From positions 1 through 64,000 of the forward strand of contig CAMVJW010000007.1 of the NCBI GenBank assembly GCA_947167965.1: DNA of 64,000 nt. Reading direction: 5' to 3'. Source of the stretch: an uncultured Clostridia bacterium. GTDB lineage: Bacteria > Bacillota > Clostridia > TANB77 > CAG-508. This document shows positions 48,573 through 59,000 of the stretch, piece by piece. Positions within the stretch are counted from its first letter, which is position 1, and every line of letters starts with the position of its first letter. Under the pieces are notes generated by a model. The model did no database searches. It saw only the letters and a list, made by a program, of their open reading frames with translations, and was not told the origin of the DNA. The position numbers and the translations under genes are program-made.

Positions 48573-48606
48573 TTTGCCCAAAATTTATAAAAGGAGGAAT
48601 GTTCTA

Positions 48607-49893
48607 ATGGAACAACAAAAATTACTTTTTGATATTAACGAAAAGCCACCTATTACAAAGTGGATTATCTTAGCATTACAACATGTTTTTGCAATGTTTG
48701 GTGCTACAATTTTGGTACCAATTCTAGTTAATACAGCTGCAGGAACTACAGTTCTTACAATTCCTGTTGCACTTGTTACATCAGGTATAGGTACATTAAT
48801 CTATATTTTATGTACAAAAGGAAAATCTCCAGTATACCTTGGAAGCTCATTTGCCTTTATAACTCCAATTGCTGCTGCATTTATAAAGGGTGGAATTGAA
48901 GGAGCTATGACTGGAATTATGGCAGTAGGATTAATTTATATTATTTTTGCTATTATAATTCTATTTGTAGGAAAAAATTGGCTAAATAAAATATTGCCAC
49001 CTATTGTAATAGGTCCAATGATTATGATAATAGGTCTAGGTTTAGCACCATCTGCAATATCTCAAATTGGTATATCAGCAGATTCGGTAGTAAATTGGAA
49101 AGGCGTTATTGTTGCTCTAGTTACATTTTTAACAACTGCAATTGTAATGGTCAAAGGAAAAGGATTCATAAAAATAATACCATTTTTAATAGGTATTATT
49201 ACAGGATATATTTTTTCAATTATACTTGGATTAGTTGACTTCACTCCTGTTATGGAAGCTTCATTTTTTAGTATGCCAAGCTTTATAGTTCCTTTTGTTC
49301 ACTATACACCTAGTTTTACAGCATTATTAACTATCGCACCAATTGCACTAGTTACTATGGCAGAACATATAGGAGATCATACAGCACTTGGAGCAATTAT
49401 TGGAAAAGATTTGTTAAAAGAACCTGGCTTAGATAAAACTTTACTTGGAGATGGTATTGCAACATTTGTAGCAGGTTTATTAGGAGGACCAGCAAATACA
49501 ACTTATGGAGAAAACACTTCAGTTGTTGGTATGACAAAAGTTGCTTCAGTTTGGGTTATTGGTTTAGCTGCAATATTTGCTATGTGTTTAGGATTTTTAG
49601 GTAAGTTCACAGCAATTGTTTCAACAATTCCAGCTCCTGTACTAGGAGGAGTATCATTATTACTTTATGGTTTCATAGCTGTAAATGGATTAAAAGTATT
49701 AATTCAAAATCAAATAGATTTTGGAAAATCTAAAAATGTTATTGTTGCATCTACTATGCTTGTTTTAGGATTAGGTGGAGCTGTAATATCAATTACAAGT
49801 GGTGATTTAGCAGTTACAATTTCTGGTATGAGTTTAGCAGCTATAATAGGAATTATATTAAACTTATGTATTCCAGAGGAAAAAGATAATTAA
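48607..49893 (+). CDS. uraA: Uracil/xanthine permease (NCS2 family, UraA-like)
   Basis: 428 residues, about 14 membrane segments. LALQHVFAMFGATILVPIL near the N-terminus, VTMAEHIGDHTALG (the substrate/proton Glu and His region) and GLLGGPANTTYGENTSVVG are the NCS2 uracil signatures. It imports uracil for salvage. AGGAGG lies nine bases before the ATG at 48607. Confidence 0.95.
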   Translation: MEQQKLLFDINEKPPITKWIILALQHVFAMFGATILVPILVNTAAGTTVLTIPVALVTSGIGTLIYILCTKGKSPVYLGSSFAFITPIAAAFIKGGIEGAMTGIMAVGLIYIIFAIIILFVGKNWLNKILPPIVIGPMIMIIGLGLAPSAISQIGISADSVVNWKGVIVALVTFLTTAIVMVKGKGFIKIIPFLIGIITGYIFSIILGLVDFTPVMEASFFSMPSFIVPFVHYTPSFTALLTIAPIALVTMAEHIGDHTALGAIIGKDLLKEPGLDKTLLGDGIATFVAGLLGGPANTTYGENTSVVGMTKVASVWVIGLAAIFAMCLGFLGKFTAIVSTIPAPVLGGVSLLLYGFIAVNGLKVLIQNQIDFGKSKNVIVASTMLVLGLGGAVISITSGDLAVTISGMSLAAIIGIILNLCIPEEKDN

Positions 49894-49935
49894 AATTAAA
49901 ATTAAAATAAAAATAAGATTATAATTAAATAAAAA

Positions 49936-49980
49936 AAGACAGAGATTTATTTTAATTTTAAATTCTCTGTTCTTTTTTTA
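49936..49980 (+). terminator. Terminator after uraA
   Basis: GACAGAGATTT...AAATTCTCTGTTC stem and seven T; converges on htpG. Confidence 0.85.
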
Positions 49981-49998
49981 TTTATATAAATTCTGCTT

Positions 49999-51885
49999 CT
50001 ATTTATTACACATAATCTCACACATCAAGTTGCTGATTTCTGTAGGATTTTCTACATTTAACCCTTCTATTAATCTTGCTCCTGCATATAATACTTTTGT
50101 ATATTTTTCAAGTAATTCTTTGTCATTTTTATTTAATTCTATTAGTTTATTTGCAATTTCATGATTTGCATTTATTTCAAGTATAGTTTTTGCTTTTATT
50201 CCTTGATTATTTGGCATTTGATTCAATGTTTTTTCCATTTCAACAGATATTGCACCTTCTGATGTTAAACATACAGGATGATTTTTTAGTCTATGAGTAA
50301 ATCTTATATCCTGAACTTCTCCCTCTATTGCTTTTTTCATTTCTAAAAACAAATCTTTATTTTCTTCATTTTGTTTTTTAAGCTCTTGTTTTTCTTCTTC
50401 TGTGTCTAAATCTAAATTATCACTACATGCATTTTGGAAGCTCTTTTCTTTATAGCTTTGAAGTACTTGAAATACAAATTCATCTACATTGTCAGTTAAA
50501 TATAATACCTCATAACCTTTATCCTTTAATAATTCTACTTGTGGTAATAGATCTATTTTGTCTATTGTTTCTCCACTTGCATAGTATATAACATTTTGTC
50601 CTTCTTTCATTCTTTCAAAATATTCATTTAAAGTAACCAATTTTTTTTCTGTAGAAGAATAAAATAGTAATAAATCTTGTAATTTCTCTTTATTCATTCC
50701 ATAATCACTATATGTTCCATATTTTAATTGAACTCCAAATGTTTCAAAAAATTGATTGTATTTTTCTCTATCATTTTTAAGCATATTTTCTAATTCTGAT
50801 TTTATCTTATTTTCAATGTTTTTAGCAATTACTTTTAATTGTCTATCATGTTGTAACATTTCTCTTGAAATATTTAAAGATAAATCTTCACTATCTACTA
50901 ATCCTTTTACAAATCCAAAATAGTCAGGAATTAGGTCTTCACATTTTTCCATTATTAGTACACCATTAGTATATAATTGAAGTCCTTTTTTATATTCTTT
51001 TGTATAAAAGTCAAAAGGTAGATGTGCTGGAATAAATAATAGTGCATTATATTTATATTGTCCTTCAACCGCTGTGTGTATTACCTTAATTGGATTTTCA
51101 AAGTCCCTAAATTTTTCTGTATAAAAATTGTTATATTCTTCATCTTTGATCTTCTTTTTATTTCTTTTCCAAATTGGAGTCATTGAATTTAATGTTTCTA
51201 GTTCTTTGTAATTTTCATATTCATTTTCTGTTCCTTCTTTTTTTCTGCTCTTTTCCACTTCCATTTGTATTGGATAACGTATATAATCAGAATATTTTTT
51301 AATTAATTCTTTTATTTGAAATTCTTCTAAGAATTGGCTATATTTTTCATCCTCTGTGTCTTCTTTTATATGCAATGTTATTTTTGTACCAGTGTCTTTT
51401 TTATCACATTTTTCAATTGTATATCCTTCTACTCCTTTAGATTCCCATTTATATCCTGTTTCTGAATCAATTGATTTACTTTCAACTGTAACTTTATCAC
51501 TTACCATAAAAGCAGAATAAAATCCTACTCCAAATTGGCCTATAATATCAATATCTTTCTTTTTTTCGTTTTCTTCTTTGAATGCTAATGATCCGCTTTT
51601 AGCTATTGTCCCAAGGTTTTTGTCTAATTCTTCTTCAGTCATTCCACACCCATTGTCTGTAATTGTTAATAATCTTTTTTCTTTATCAATTTCCACTAAT
51701 ATTTTTAAATCTTTTTTATTGATCTTTATTTTACTGTCTGTTAAAGATCTATAATGTAATTTATCAATTGCATCACTTGCATTTGAAATTAATTCTCTTA
51801 AAAAAATTTCCTTATTAGTATAGATTGAATTAATCATCAAATCTAAAAGTCTTTTTGACTCTGCTTTAAATTGTTTGTTTCCCAT
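49999..51885 (-). CDS. htpG: HtpG, Hsp90-family chaperone
   Basis: 628 residues, the usual length. The N-terminal GHKL ATPase has [39 protein letters not shown] and [13 protein letters not shown]; the middle domain contains [18 protein letters not shown]; the C-terminal domain is the dimerisation region. Has its own promoter with a CIRCE-like box. Confidence 0.97.
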   Translation of the reverse strand: MGNKQFKAESKRLLDLMINSIYTNKEIFLRELISNASDAIDKLHYRSLTDSKIKINKKDLKILVEIDKEKRLLTITDNGCGMTEEELDKNLGTIAKSGSLAFKEENEKKKDIDIIGQFGVGFYSAFMVSDKVTVESKSIDSETGYKWESKGVEGYTIEKCDKKDTGTKITLHIKEDTEDEKYSQFLEEFQIKELIKKYSDYIRYPIQMEVEKSRKKEGTENEYENYKELETLNSMTPIWKRNKKKIKDEEYNNFYTEKFRDFENPIKVIHTAVEGQYKYNALLFIPAHLPFDFYTKEYKKGLQLYTNGVLIMEKCEDLIPDYFGFVKGLVDSEDLSLNISREMLQHDRQLKVIAKNIENKIKSELENMLKNDREKYNQFFETFGVQLKYGTYSDYGMNKEKLQDLLLFYSSTEKKLVTLNEYFERMKEGQNVIYYASGETIDKIDLLPQVELLKDKGYEVLYLTDNVDEFVFQVLQSYKEKSFQNACSDNLDLDTEEEKQELKKQNEENKDLFLEMKKAIEGEVQDIRFTHRLKNHPVCLTSEGAISVEMEKTLNQMPNNQGIKAKTILEINANHEIANKLIELNKNDKELLEKYTKVLYAGARLIEGLNVENPTEISNLMCEIMCNK

Positions 51886-51925
51886 TCCTAATCACTTTCC
51901 TTTTTTTATTATTTTACACTAGTGT

Positions 51926-51968
51926 ATTATAGTTCAATTTTTTAGCAAAGTCAATACTAGAGTGCTAA
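51926..51968 (-). promoter_or_regulatory. htpG promoter with degenerate CIRCE box
   Basis: TTGACT (51949-51954), 17-base spacer, TATAAT (51926-51931). TTAGCACTC-N9-CTTTGCTAA (51942-51968) matches CIRCE exactly in the left arm and in six of nine bases in the right arm, overlapping the -35, so HrcA repression is plausible. Confidence 0.7.
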
Positions 51969-51970
51969 TT

Positions 51971-54004
51971 TTATTTTATAAACATTCTTTTTATCATAGG
52001 TATTAAGTAGTGGCTTCCTCCATTTTCATTACCTTTTTCTACCATTCCAATAATTAAATATGGCTCTGTATAATCAACTGTAAAACAATCAAACCATCCT
52101 ATTGTGTCTGCTTTTTCATTTTTGGATGCTTTTAATTCTGCTGTTCCTGTTTTTCCAGCAATTGTTACTCCATTAATTTTCATATCTTTTGCAGTTCCTT
52201 GTTCTACAACTTGAATCATATCTTCTTTAATAGTATTTGCAGCTTCTTTTGTAAATGCTCCTTCAACAAGGTATTTAGGATTTTTGTCTTCCTTATATTC
52301 TAAATATGGTTTAATCATATTTCCTTCATTTGCAAAAGCAGAATAAACCGATGCCATATGTACAGGGTTAACTAAGATTTCCCCTTGTCCATATCCACTA
52401 TTTGCAAGTTGACCTTCAGATGAAATTGTATCAGAATTTGAATATTTTGATTTAGCTAAATTGATTTCAAAGTCAATTGATTCTCCAAATTTAATTTTCT
52501 TTAATCCTTCTATAAAATTAGATTTTCCAATTTTTAATGTTGCTTGTGCAAAATATATATTATCTGAATATATTAATGCATTTTTTAAATTCTTTGGACC
52601 ATTATATGCTGTTAAAGTTGTTATATTAAAGTCTCCCCAAGAACCATCTTTCTTCCAACTTAATCCAGAGTATTTAAATGTATCTTCTTCTGATAATGAA
52701 CCAGATGTAAGTCCTATTGCTCCAGTTAACGGCTTAAAAGTTGATCCTGGACAATAACTTTGTGTAAATCTAGAAAGTAAGGGATTTTTCTCATTTTCTG
52801 CTATTTCTTTCCATTCTTCTGTTGTAACTCCTAATGTCATTTTATTTACATCATAAGAAGGCGTACTTACTAATGCTAGTATTTCACCTGTTTTATAATT
52901 CATAACTACAAATGCACCTTGATCATTTTTTAGTTCATTATATAAGTTTTTTTGAATACTTGAATCTATTGTAAGCTTTACATCTTCTCCATCTGTCTTT
53001 TCCTGTTCTATTATTGTTTCTTTTTTATTTCCGTTTTCATCTACAATATATATTTGAAGTCCATCTTTTCCTTTTAATCTTTGTTCATAAATCTTTTCTA
53101 AACCATTTTTTCCAATAATACTATTACTTGAATATCCAGGATTTTTTTCTATATCCTCTTTTGTTACTTGCCCAACATATCCGGTCAGATGACTTGCAGC
53201 CTCTGCTAAAGGGTATACTCTAGCATCTATAGATGTAATTTTTACACCTGGTATAGTAAGTAGTTTATTTTTTAATTCATCTTCATCTTTTGAAACTGAT
53301 TTTATTGGTACAAAAGAGTCTTCTTTTACCCAAGTAGCATTTAATTTATTATTAATATTTTCTGGAGTTGTCCTTAATAATTCTGATAATTTGTTTATAT
53401 TTTCTTCCTTATTTTCTCCAAGTTTTCCTGGAACAATTCCAACTGATGATGCTTTTCCATTTGTTGCAAGCTTTTCTCCATCTTTATCTAATATGCTTCC
53501 TCTTATTGCTTTATTGCTAGATACTTTTATTTTGTCAGAATTATTTAAATTTGGAAATATTAAGTTTGAAGACCAACTTATTTTATAATCATTATTATTT
53601 TTTAATAATATTGCAGTATTATCAAAATTTATTTCTCCACCTGAAGTATTCATTTTTGTTGTATATTTTATTTTTGCCTTATTTCCATTTTCTCTTTTTA
53701 CCTCATTTATTGTAATTTGCATATTTGCCATATCTATTCCAGAATAAATATTTTTATTTCTCTTAATAAATTCTTCTTCTGAAATAGCTTTTTTGCTGTC
53801 TTCATCTATCATTTGATACATTTCTTGATATTTTTTTTCATTTATTTTTGAAACATATTCTTCTAAATATTTTGAAGGATTGCTATAAAAATAGTTATAT
53901 GCAAAATATCCTGCTATAACTATAATTGTAAGTATAATTGGAATTACTATTATCTTTATTTTATTATTTTTATTGTTTTTTTTGTGTTTTCTTTTTTGTT
54001 TCAT
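51971..54004 (-). CDS. Class B penicillin-binding protein with MecA-like N-terminal domain
   Basis: 677 residues. One N-terminal membrane anchor, an NTF2-like MecA_N domain (YLEEYVSKINEKKYQEMYQM), a dimerisation domain (RGSILDKDGEKLA...HLTGYVGQV) and the transpeptidase domain with PGSTFKP (Ser about residue 420), YSDN (about 480) and KTGT (about 618). It cross-links peptidoglycan. The architecture is that of PBP2a/PBP3-type low-affinity relatives. Upstream 165 bases contain no gene. Confidence 0.95.
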   Translation of the reverse strand: MKQKRKHKKNNKNNKIKIIVIPIILTIIVIAGYFAYNYFYSNPSKYLEEYVSKINEKKYQEMYQMIDEDSKKAISEEEFIKRNKNIYSGIDMANMQITINEVKRENGNKAKIKYTTKMNTSGGEINFDNTAILLKNNNDYKISWSSNLIFPNLNNSDKIKVSSNKAIRGSILDKDGEKLATNGKASSVGIVPGKLGENKEENINKLSELLRTTPENINNKLNATWVKEDSFVPIKSVSKDEDELKNKLLTIPGVKITSIDARVYPLAEAASHLTGYVGQVTKEDIEKNPGYSSNSIIGKNGLEKIYEQRLKGKDGLQIYIVDENGNKKETIIEQEKTDGEDVKLTIDSSIQKNLYNELKNDQGAFVVMNYKTGEILALVSTPSYDVNKMTLGVTTEEWKEIAENEKNPLLSRFTQSYCPGSTFKPLTGAIGLTSGSLSEEDTFKYSGLSWKKDGSWGDFNITTLTAYNGPKNLKNALIYSDNIYFAQATLKIGKSNFIEGLKKIKFGESIDFEINLAKSKYSNSDTISSEGQLANSGYGQGEILVNPVHMASVYSAFANEGNMIKPYLEYKEDKNPKYLVEGAFTKEAANTIKEDMIQVVEQGTAKDMKINGVTIAGKTGTAELKASKNEKADTIGWFDCFTVDYTEPYLIIGMVEKGNENGGSHYLIPMIKRMFIK

Positions 54005-54169
54005 TTTAGAATTCCCCCCAAAAAATTAGTTTTTATGTTTTTATTTTTTTATTACAAATTTTTCTTTTCATTGCTAAAAAAATAATTACTTACCTTAAAT
54101 CATATATTGCAATTTATTTTGCTTGTAATATTAAAGTATTTTTCTCATCTAGTTAAATTGTAGCTCTAA

Positions 54170-54985
54170 TTAAATCATATTATTAAATGCATTAATTAAA
54201 TCTGTCATAAATATTTTTCTTGTTTCTTCATCTAATTCTAATACTGATAAATATGGGTTTAAATCTTCAAGTTCTACTAATAGTAATTTTCCATCTTGAG
54301 TTCGGCAAGCATCTACCCTTTGAATACCATTTTTTATTTCATTCCATTTTATAAATTTTTGAGCAAACTCAATATCCTCATTAGTAAAATTATATTTTTC
54401 TAATTTCCATCTTTCTTCTTTATTTGGTGCATATAAAGCATATTCTAATTTATCATTTATGAAATAAAATGATACTTCATATTTAAAATCTATTGCAGGT
54501 TGTATTAAAGTAGTTCCAGCTGTTAAATTTCTTTCTATTAGTTCATTTCTTGATAAAAATTCAAGTCCTATAGAATCAGCACCATCTTTTGGTTTGATAA
54601 CATATTTATCTACATTTGGTAGTAAATCTATATTTTGTATTGTATCTATTGTGGGAATAACAGGGTATTTCTCTGATGTTAAATCTAATAAATATTGCTT
54701 TCCGCACATATCTGCCTTTCCTACAAATTCATTAAATGTTTTTAAATTATTTGTTTTTACTCTATTAACAAATGAATTATAAGTATCTTTAAATCCACTT
54801 ACTCCTCCTGTATTTCTAAATACAATTAGATCAACATCTTTTTCAAAACTTTCGGAGTTTTTGGGATTGCATAATACAACATCAAAATAATCCTTTAATT
54901 TACCTGTTATATAAATATCTTCTTCATAATAGTTTCTACCTTTTGCTTGATAATTTAAATCTGTTAAATATAATATTTTTTTCAT
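54170..54985 (-). CDS. RimK-like ATP-grasp protein
   Basis: 271 residues. YVIKPKDGADSIGLEFL is the ATP-binding strand-loop, NGIQRVDACRTQDGKLLLVE and LEDLNPYL the metal-binding end; the N-terminal pre-ATP-grasp domain begins KKILYLTDLNYQAKG. It probably forms a peptide-like bond; substrate unknown. Not obviously in an operon. Confidence 0.82.
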   Translation of the reverse strand: MKKILYLTDLNYQAKGRNYYEEDIYITGKLKDYFDVVLCNPKNSESFEKDVDLIVFRNTGGVSGFKDTYNSFVNRVKTNNLKTFNEFVGKADMCGKQYLLDLTSEKYPVIPTIDTIQNIDLLPNVDKYVIKPKDGADSIGLEFLSRNELIERNLTAGTTLIQPAIDFKYEVSFYFINDKLEYALYAPNKEERWKLEKYNFTNEDIEFAQKFIKWNEIKNGIQRVDACRTQDGKLLLVELEDLNPYLSVLELDEETRKIFMTDLINAFNNMI

Positions 54986-55019
54986 ATATTCACATTTCCC
55001 CCCCTATTCTACAACTTAC

Positions 55020-55205
55020 TATTTACTTTTTAAACTTATACATAAAATTACAATCTACTGAAAAATGCATTAAACAATTTATTTCTTTTCTTTGGAATTG
55101 ACTCGATTAATCTTAAAATCCCTTTTGTATCCAAAGCATCTGTTTTACACATTTATCCATATGTTGAAATATCTCCGTGTATTTTTTTAATTTGCGACAT
55201 CTTAT
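55020..55205 (-). pseudogene. Remnant of a BRO/antirepressor-type phage protein
   Basis: In one minus-strand frame: MSQIKKIHGDISTYG, stop, then MCKTDALDTKGILRLIESIP and KKRNKLFNAF. This matches the Bro-N pattern (TDxADTxGLLRIIQSIPSPKAEPFK) with one in-frame TAA and no intact ends. No other gene is seen in 54986-55440. Confidence 0.5.
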
Positions 55206-55349
55206 CATAAAAGAAGTAGTTTTTCAATATTTTTACAAACATTTTTTTGTTTTTTTAATTTTCGTAGTTTAAGAACAATTGCCTTATGCCTTCTTCTAAG
55301 GATCCCTCAACATATTTACAGAAGATAAATTAAAAGTGTTATAGTGAGT

Positions 55350-55402
55350 TACATTTTAAAAAATGTAAAAACAGCATAGTATAAACTACACTGTTTTAAA
55401 GC
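55350..55402 (-). terminator. Terminator of the surface cluster
   Basis: AAAACAG-TG-TAGT...ACTA-TG-CTGTTTTT on the minus strand, about 45 bases after the CotH-like gene. Confidence 0.75.
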
Positions 55403-55444
55403 CTAACGAGCATTCTATTATTTTCCTTATAAAAATATTCCTAA

Positions 55445-56242
55445 CTAATGTTTTTTATTTGGCTCTGTTATTATTTTTTCTTCTAATAAATATACTCCTT
55501 TATATTCATTGTTTAAAAATAATACTACTATATTATTTTTTGTATTGTCTCCTTGTTTTGGTAAATTATCATTATTAATTTTTGTTAATTCAAACTCACT
55601 ATTAGGTTTCATATTTAAAATTGATAATTTATTTTCCCTTTTATTCTTACCTGGTGTTAATACATGTAGTGAAAATAAGAAATCTTTTTCATTCATTCTA
55701 ATTTTACCACTTGAAGTTATTACTTTATTAGGTATATTTGATAAATTGTCAAACAAATACATTTCCATAGAAAAACTCTTCTGATTTGTTTCTTCATTTT
55801 CATTATAACTAATGTTCAATATTGGTAAATTTGTACATTTTAAATTATAAATATGATATGAGTTTTCATCATAAATCATTAATTTGAATTCATAATTATT
55901 ATTTATCCTTTCTTGAGTTATTTCATCTGATAGAATTACTAGTGCGGCATTATTATTATTTGTACTATAGCTTACATTTGGATTAAACTTATTTTTACTA
56001 TCATTTACCACAGAATAATACAAAGAATTATTCTTATTATCAATTATTAATTTATAATCATTAAATCGAATTTCTTCTAAAACCAAATTATTATTTTCAA
56101 TTCTAGATTCCTTAATACTATCCCAATTACTTTGATTTACAATAAATTTGCTATACTTTTGTTTTATGTTAAAAACTACAATTAGAACAATAGCTATGAT
56201 AGTCAAAGCAATCACTGATATTAATACTTTTTTTCTACTCAT
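55445..56242 (-). CDS. CotH-like protein, truncated
   Basis: About 265 residues. N-terminal anchor (KVLISVIALTIIAIVLIVV), then a beta-rich extracellular region; the last 30 residues, VVLFLNNEYKGVYLLEEKII, match the start of the CotH kinase fold (LNGEYxGxYLLxE), but the kinase domain that should follow is absent. Full CotH proteins are protein kinases of spore or surface proteins. In related clusters a full-length CotH gene follows VTC and DUF4956 genes, so this is a shortened member of that set. The ATG at 56242 follows AAAGGTG. Confidence 0.65.
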   Translation of the reverse strand: MSRKKVLISVIALTIIAIVLIVVFNIKQKYSKFIVNQSNWDSIKESRIENNNLVLEEIRFNDYKLIIDNKNNSLYYSVVNDSKNKFNPNVSYSTNNNNAALVILSDEITQERINNNYEFKLMIYDENSYHIYNLKCTNLPILNISYNENEETNQKSFSMEMYLFDNLSNIPNKVITSSGKIRMNEKDFLFSLHVLTPGKNKRENKLSILNMKPNSEFELTKINNDNLPKQGDNTKNNIVVLFLNNEYKGVYLLEEKIITEPNKKH

Positions 56243-56254
56243 ATTTTTCACCTT

Positions 56255-56914
56255 TTAAACAATATCATCAGCATCATATTCTATAATTGAATATTTACCA
56301 ATTTTCTCATTTTGAGAAAGCTCATTATTTAATTCTTGTATGTTCTTATATGTAAGCTCTATTGCATAATCGAAACCTTTAGAGGTATAATTTCTTGATT
56401 TAAACTTATGGCTAATTTTTCTTTCTTTAAATACTTTTGTTAAATAATTCTCTACATTCTCTTTAGCTCTTACAATTAAAACAAATGATTTTCTACCAAA
56501 ATTTATATGTTCTAATGCAATTAATACTAATGTAACAACAACTGAAGTTAAAACTCCTACTTCAAATAATCTACACCCACAAATAATTCCTATAAAAACA
56601 CTCCATAGTAAGTATAACATATCCACCGGATCTTTTACAGATGTTCTAAATCTTATAATTGCTAGTGCTCCTATTGTTCCTAAAGTTATTACTAAATTTG
56701 ATTGTAAACACAAAATTATTGTTGATATAAAAAATGGTAGAATTGCTGTTGTAATATTAAAAGACTTATTATAAAACGACCTATGTGATACCATCCTATA
56801 TACAAAAAATTCATATACTGCAAGTATTGCAACCATTACCAATACAGATAGTATTGTACTTGTTGTTATGCTTTCATTAGCATAAGAATTGATAATATTT
56901 TCAAATATTTCCAT
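56255..56914 (-). CDS. DUF4956 membrane protein
   Basis: About 219 residues. Four to five membrane segments (TSTILSVLVMVAILAVYEFF, IIGIICGCRLFEVG) and a cytoplasmic C-terminal domain (FERKISHKFKSRNY-like). DFU4956 proteins are nearly always encoded next to VTC-domain genes and are believed to be their membrane partner; LAIIRFRTSVKDPVDMLYLL is the signature loop. Starts 37 bases after the VTC gene. Confidence 0.88.
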   Translation of the reverse strand: MEIFENIINSYANESITTSTILSVLVMVAILAVYEFFVYRMVSHRSFYNKSFNITTAILPFFISTIILCLQSNLVITLGTIGALAIIRFRTSVKDPVDMLYLLWSVFIGIICGCRLFEVGVLTSVVVTLVLIALEHINFGRKSFVLIVRAKENVENYLTKVFKERKISHKFKSRNYTSKGFDYAIELTYKNIQELNNELSQNEKIGKYSIIEYDADDIV

Positions 56915-56950
56915 TTTTCCTTCATTCTCCTTTTTCATTTTAATTCTTAA

Positions 56951-57649
56951 TTATCTCATATAGCAATCTAAAATCTTTCGTCCATAATAATATTTTGAAA
57001 ATGAACATTGCTTTAAATTATATGATTCCACAATATTTCTAATATGTGATGGAAGAATATCATCAAATTTAACTTCTAATACATTTAATCCACTCGGAAG
57101 TACATAAAAGTTTTGATAATCTCCATCCAAGAATTTTTCTATCTCATAAGATGCTGATATTTTCATATCAAATGTTATCCTTACATTTGTTATTTCTTCC
57201 ACAAAAGCAATTCTTTCATAATCTATAATAACCTTTGGCTCATAATTGTGTGTTAGCATATCTATTACTAATTCTTTAATTAATTTCTTATCTGTTTCAA
57301 ATATTAAATCTACTAAATCTTCTGAAACTATTTTGTTATATTCTTCTACTGTTATTTTACATGATTTTTTATGACATCTGCTTTCTATTTTTTCCTTCTT
57401 TTCTAGCATTATATAACTTAAGTCATCACCATAATATCTTATTCTCCACTTAAATCTTTTTGATAAACCAGAATCTGCTTCATAAACAGATATATCCTTA
57501 TAATCGTCAAAGTATAAAGAATGTATTATATACCTCCCATTCGAGGGTGTATGAGAGTCTATCTCCATTACCTCTGATAACCTCGATTTTAATAGAGATA
57601 GCTCCTGATTTGTTAAAGTATATTTCCATTCACTTCTATAAACTTTCAT
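56951..57649 (-). CDS. VTC-domain (polyphosphate polymerase-like) protein
   Basis: About 232 residues. KVYRSEWKYTLTNQELSLLK, then RYIIHSLYFDD, SKRFKWRIRYYG and MLEKKEKI give the tunnel of basic residues; PKVIIDYERIAF and LNVLEVKFDD give the acidic metal strands. In yeast Vtc4 this fold polymerises phosphate; the bacterial versions are less characterised. The ATG at 57649 lies eleven bases after AAAGGA. Together with DUF4956 and surface proteins it forms a conserved cluster. Confidence 0.87.
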   Translation of the reverse strand: MKVYRSEWKYTLTNQELSLLKSRLSEVMEIDSHTPSNGRYIIHSLYFDDYKDISVYEADSGLSKRFKWRIRYYGDDLSYIMLEKKEKIESRCHKKSCKITVEEYNKIVSEDLVDLIFETDKKLIKELVIDMLTHNYEPKVIIDYERIAFVEEITNVRITFDMKISASYEIEKFLDGDYQNFYVLPSGLNVLEVKFDDILPSHIRNIVESYNLKQCSFSKYYYGRKILDCYMR

Positions 57650-57707
57650 ACTAGTTTTTTCCTTTCTGTCTTCGCTCAAAAAATTCTAATTATAATTTTC
57701 TATGTTT

Positions 57708-58907
57708 TTATAATCCTCTTTTTCCACCGTTCATTTGCATTCTATCATTTTGAGTCATCTGTTCTCTACCATTTTGCATTTCTCCTTGATTTCCTCTCAT
57801 CATGCCTCCACCCATCATTTGGTTTGAGATTGTATTTGTTTCTGTACCATTTACAATTATAGTTCCACCTTTTTTCTCTGCTGTTCCATCATAGTCAAAT
57901 GCTGAGTTACCAGTAATATTAATTGTTCCTCCATTAACGTAAATATTACCATTTGAATCTATTGCATCTGTATCTCCTTGCCCCATTTTTATTGTAATGT
58001 TTCCTCCATTTATTTCTACTGTAGGAGTACTTACATTAGATTTTTTGCTTGCATTAATTCCATCATCAGTAGCAGATATATTTATTGTTCCATTATCAAT
58101 TTTTACATATGTTGCTTCAATTCCTTCTTCTGCAGTTATATTAAATGTTCCACCACTTATTGTTGCTTTTGTTATACCTTGCACTCCATCACTTTTTGCT
58201 GTAATGTTATAAGTTCCACCTGTAATTGTTACATATCCCAATGTTGTATCTTCATCATTAGATGCTTTTATTCCATCTCCACCAGCATTTATTGTAAAAG
58301 AACCATCTGAAATTTCTACACTATCTTTTCCTCTAATTCCATCGTCATCTGTAGTTATATTATATGTTCCACCTTGGATTACTAAAGTATCTTTTGAAAC
58401 TATACCATCAAAATTTGATTGTATTTCTAAACTACCTGTACCAGAAATTACTAAATCTGCTTTTGAATATATTGCTCCATCAAGGTCTTCTGTTGTTGTT
58501 GAAACTATTTTATTTGTTCCTACTAATACTATTGTTACTTTTTTTGCTTTCTCAATATTTATGGCTGGACCATTTGAATTTGTTATTTCAACGCCATTTA
58601 AATTAATAGTTACTTCATCACTTGTATTTATTGTAATACTTTCATATTCTCCTGATAAATCATAGCTTCCTCCAGATGTTATATTTACAACCTTTGAATT
58701 TCCAGTATTACTAGAACTATTTGTAGTTGTTTCTTTAGTCGCCAAACTATTAGCACTTGAAGTATTTGAAATTGTCGTATTTGATTGATTATTATTTTTG
58801 ATATTATTGTATGCAATTGCAAAACATACTAAAAGGCCAATCGTAACTCCTGTTGCAATTATTCCTATTATTATTTTTTTAACATTTTTATTTTTTTTCT
58901 CCTCCAT
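57708..58907 (-). CDS. Surface carbohydrate-binding beta-helix protein 1 (DUF4353/Cthe_2159-like)
   Basis: About 399 residues. N-terminal anchor (KKIIIGIIATGVTIGLLVCF), Ser/Thr/Asn linker, then a right-handed beta-helix whose rungs repeat GGTYNITxxxDGIxG and end VNGTETNTIS; acidic DGI/DAIDSNG turns bind calcium. A Met/Gly/Gln-rich tail follows (MMGGGMMRGNQGEMQNGREQ). This family binds plant or microbial polysaccharides. The ATG at 58907 follows AAAGGA. A direct-repeat promoter precedes it. Confidence 0.87.
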   Translation of the reverse strand: MEEKKNKNVKKIIIGIIATGVTIGLLVCFAIAYNNIKNNNQSNTTISNTSSANSLATKETTTNSSSNTGNSKVVNITSGGSYDLSGEYESITINTSDEVTINLNGVEITNSNGPAINIEKAKKVTIVLVGTNKIVSTTTEDLDGAIYSKADLVISGTGSLEIQSNFDGIVSKDTLVIQGGTYNITTDDDGIRGKDSVEISDGSFTINAGGDGIKASNDEDTTLGYVTITGGTYNITAKSDGVQGITKATISGGTFNITAEEGIEATYVKIDNGTINISATDDGINASKKSNVSTPTVEINGGNITIKMGQGDTDAIDSNGNIYVNGGTINITGNSAFDYDGTAEKKGGTIIVNGTETNTISNQMMGGGMMRGNQGEMQNGREQMTQNDRMQMNGGKRGL

Positions 58908-58966
58908 TTTTTTTAATTCCTTTCTGTTTTGATTTTGAAACATTATTGTTCTCTTAATATGCTTTT

Positions 58967-59000
58967 ATTATAATAGACTAATATTGAAAAAAAATTGAAA
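58967..59000 (-). promoter_or_regulatory. Direct-repeat promoter of carbohydrate-binding protein 1
   Basis: On the plus strand ATTGAA at 58983-58988 and 58994-58999 (11-bp period), 10 bases from the -10 (TATAAT on the minus strand, 58967-58972). Same layout at 62273 and 63527. Confidence 0.75.

Noticed and set aside
57978..58310. Cys/Tyr-rich plus-strand frames opposite the beta-helix gene
   Set aside because: Antisense shadows of the repetitive beta-helix coding sequence.
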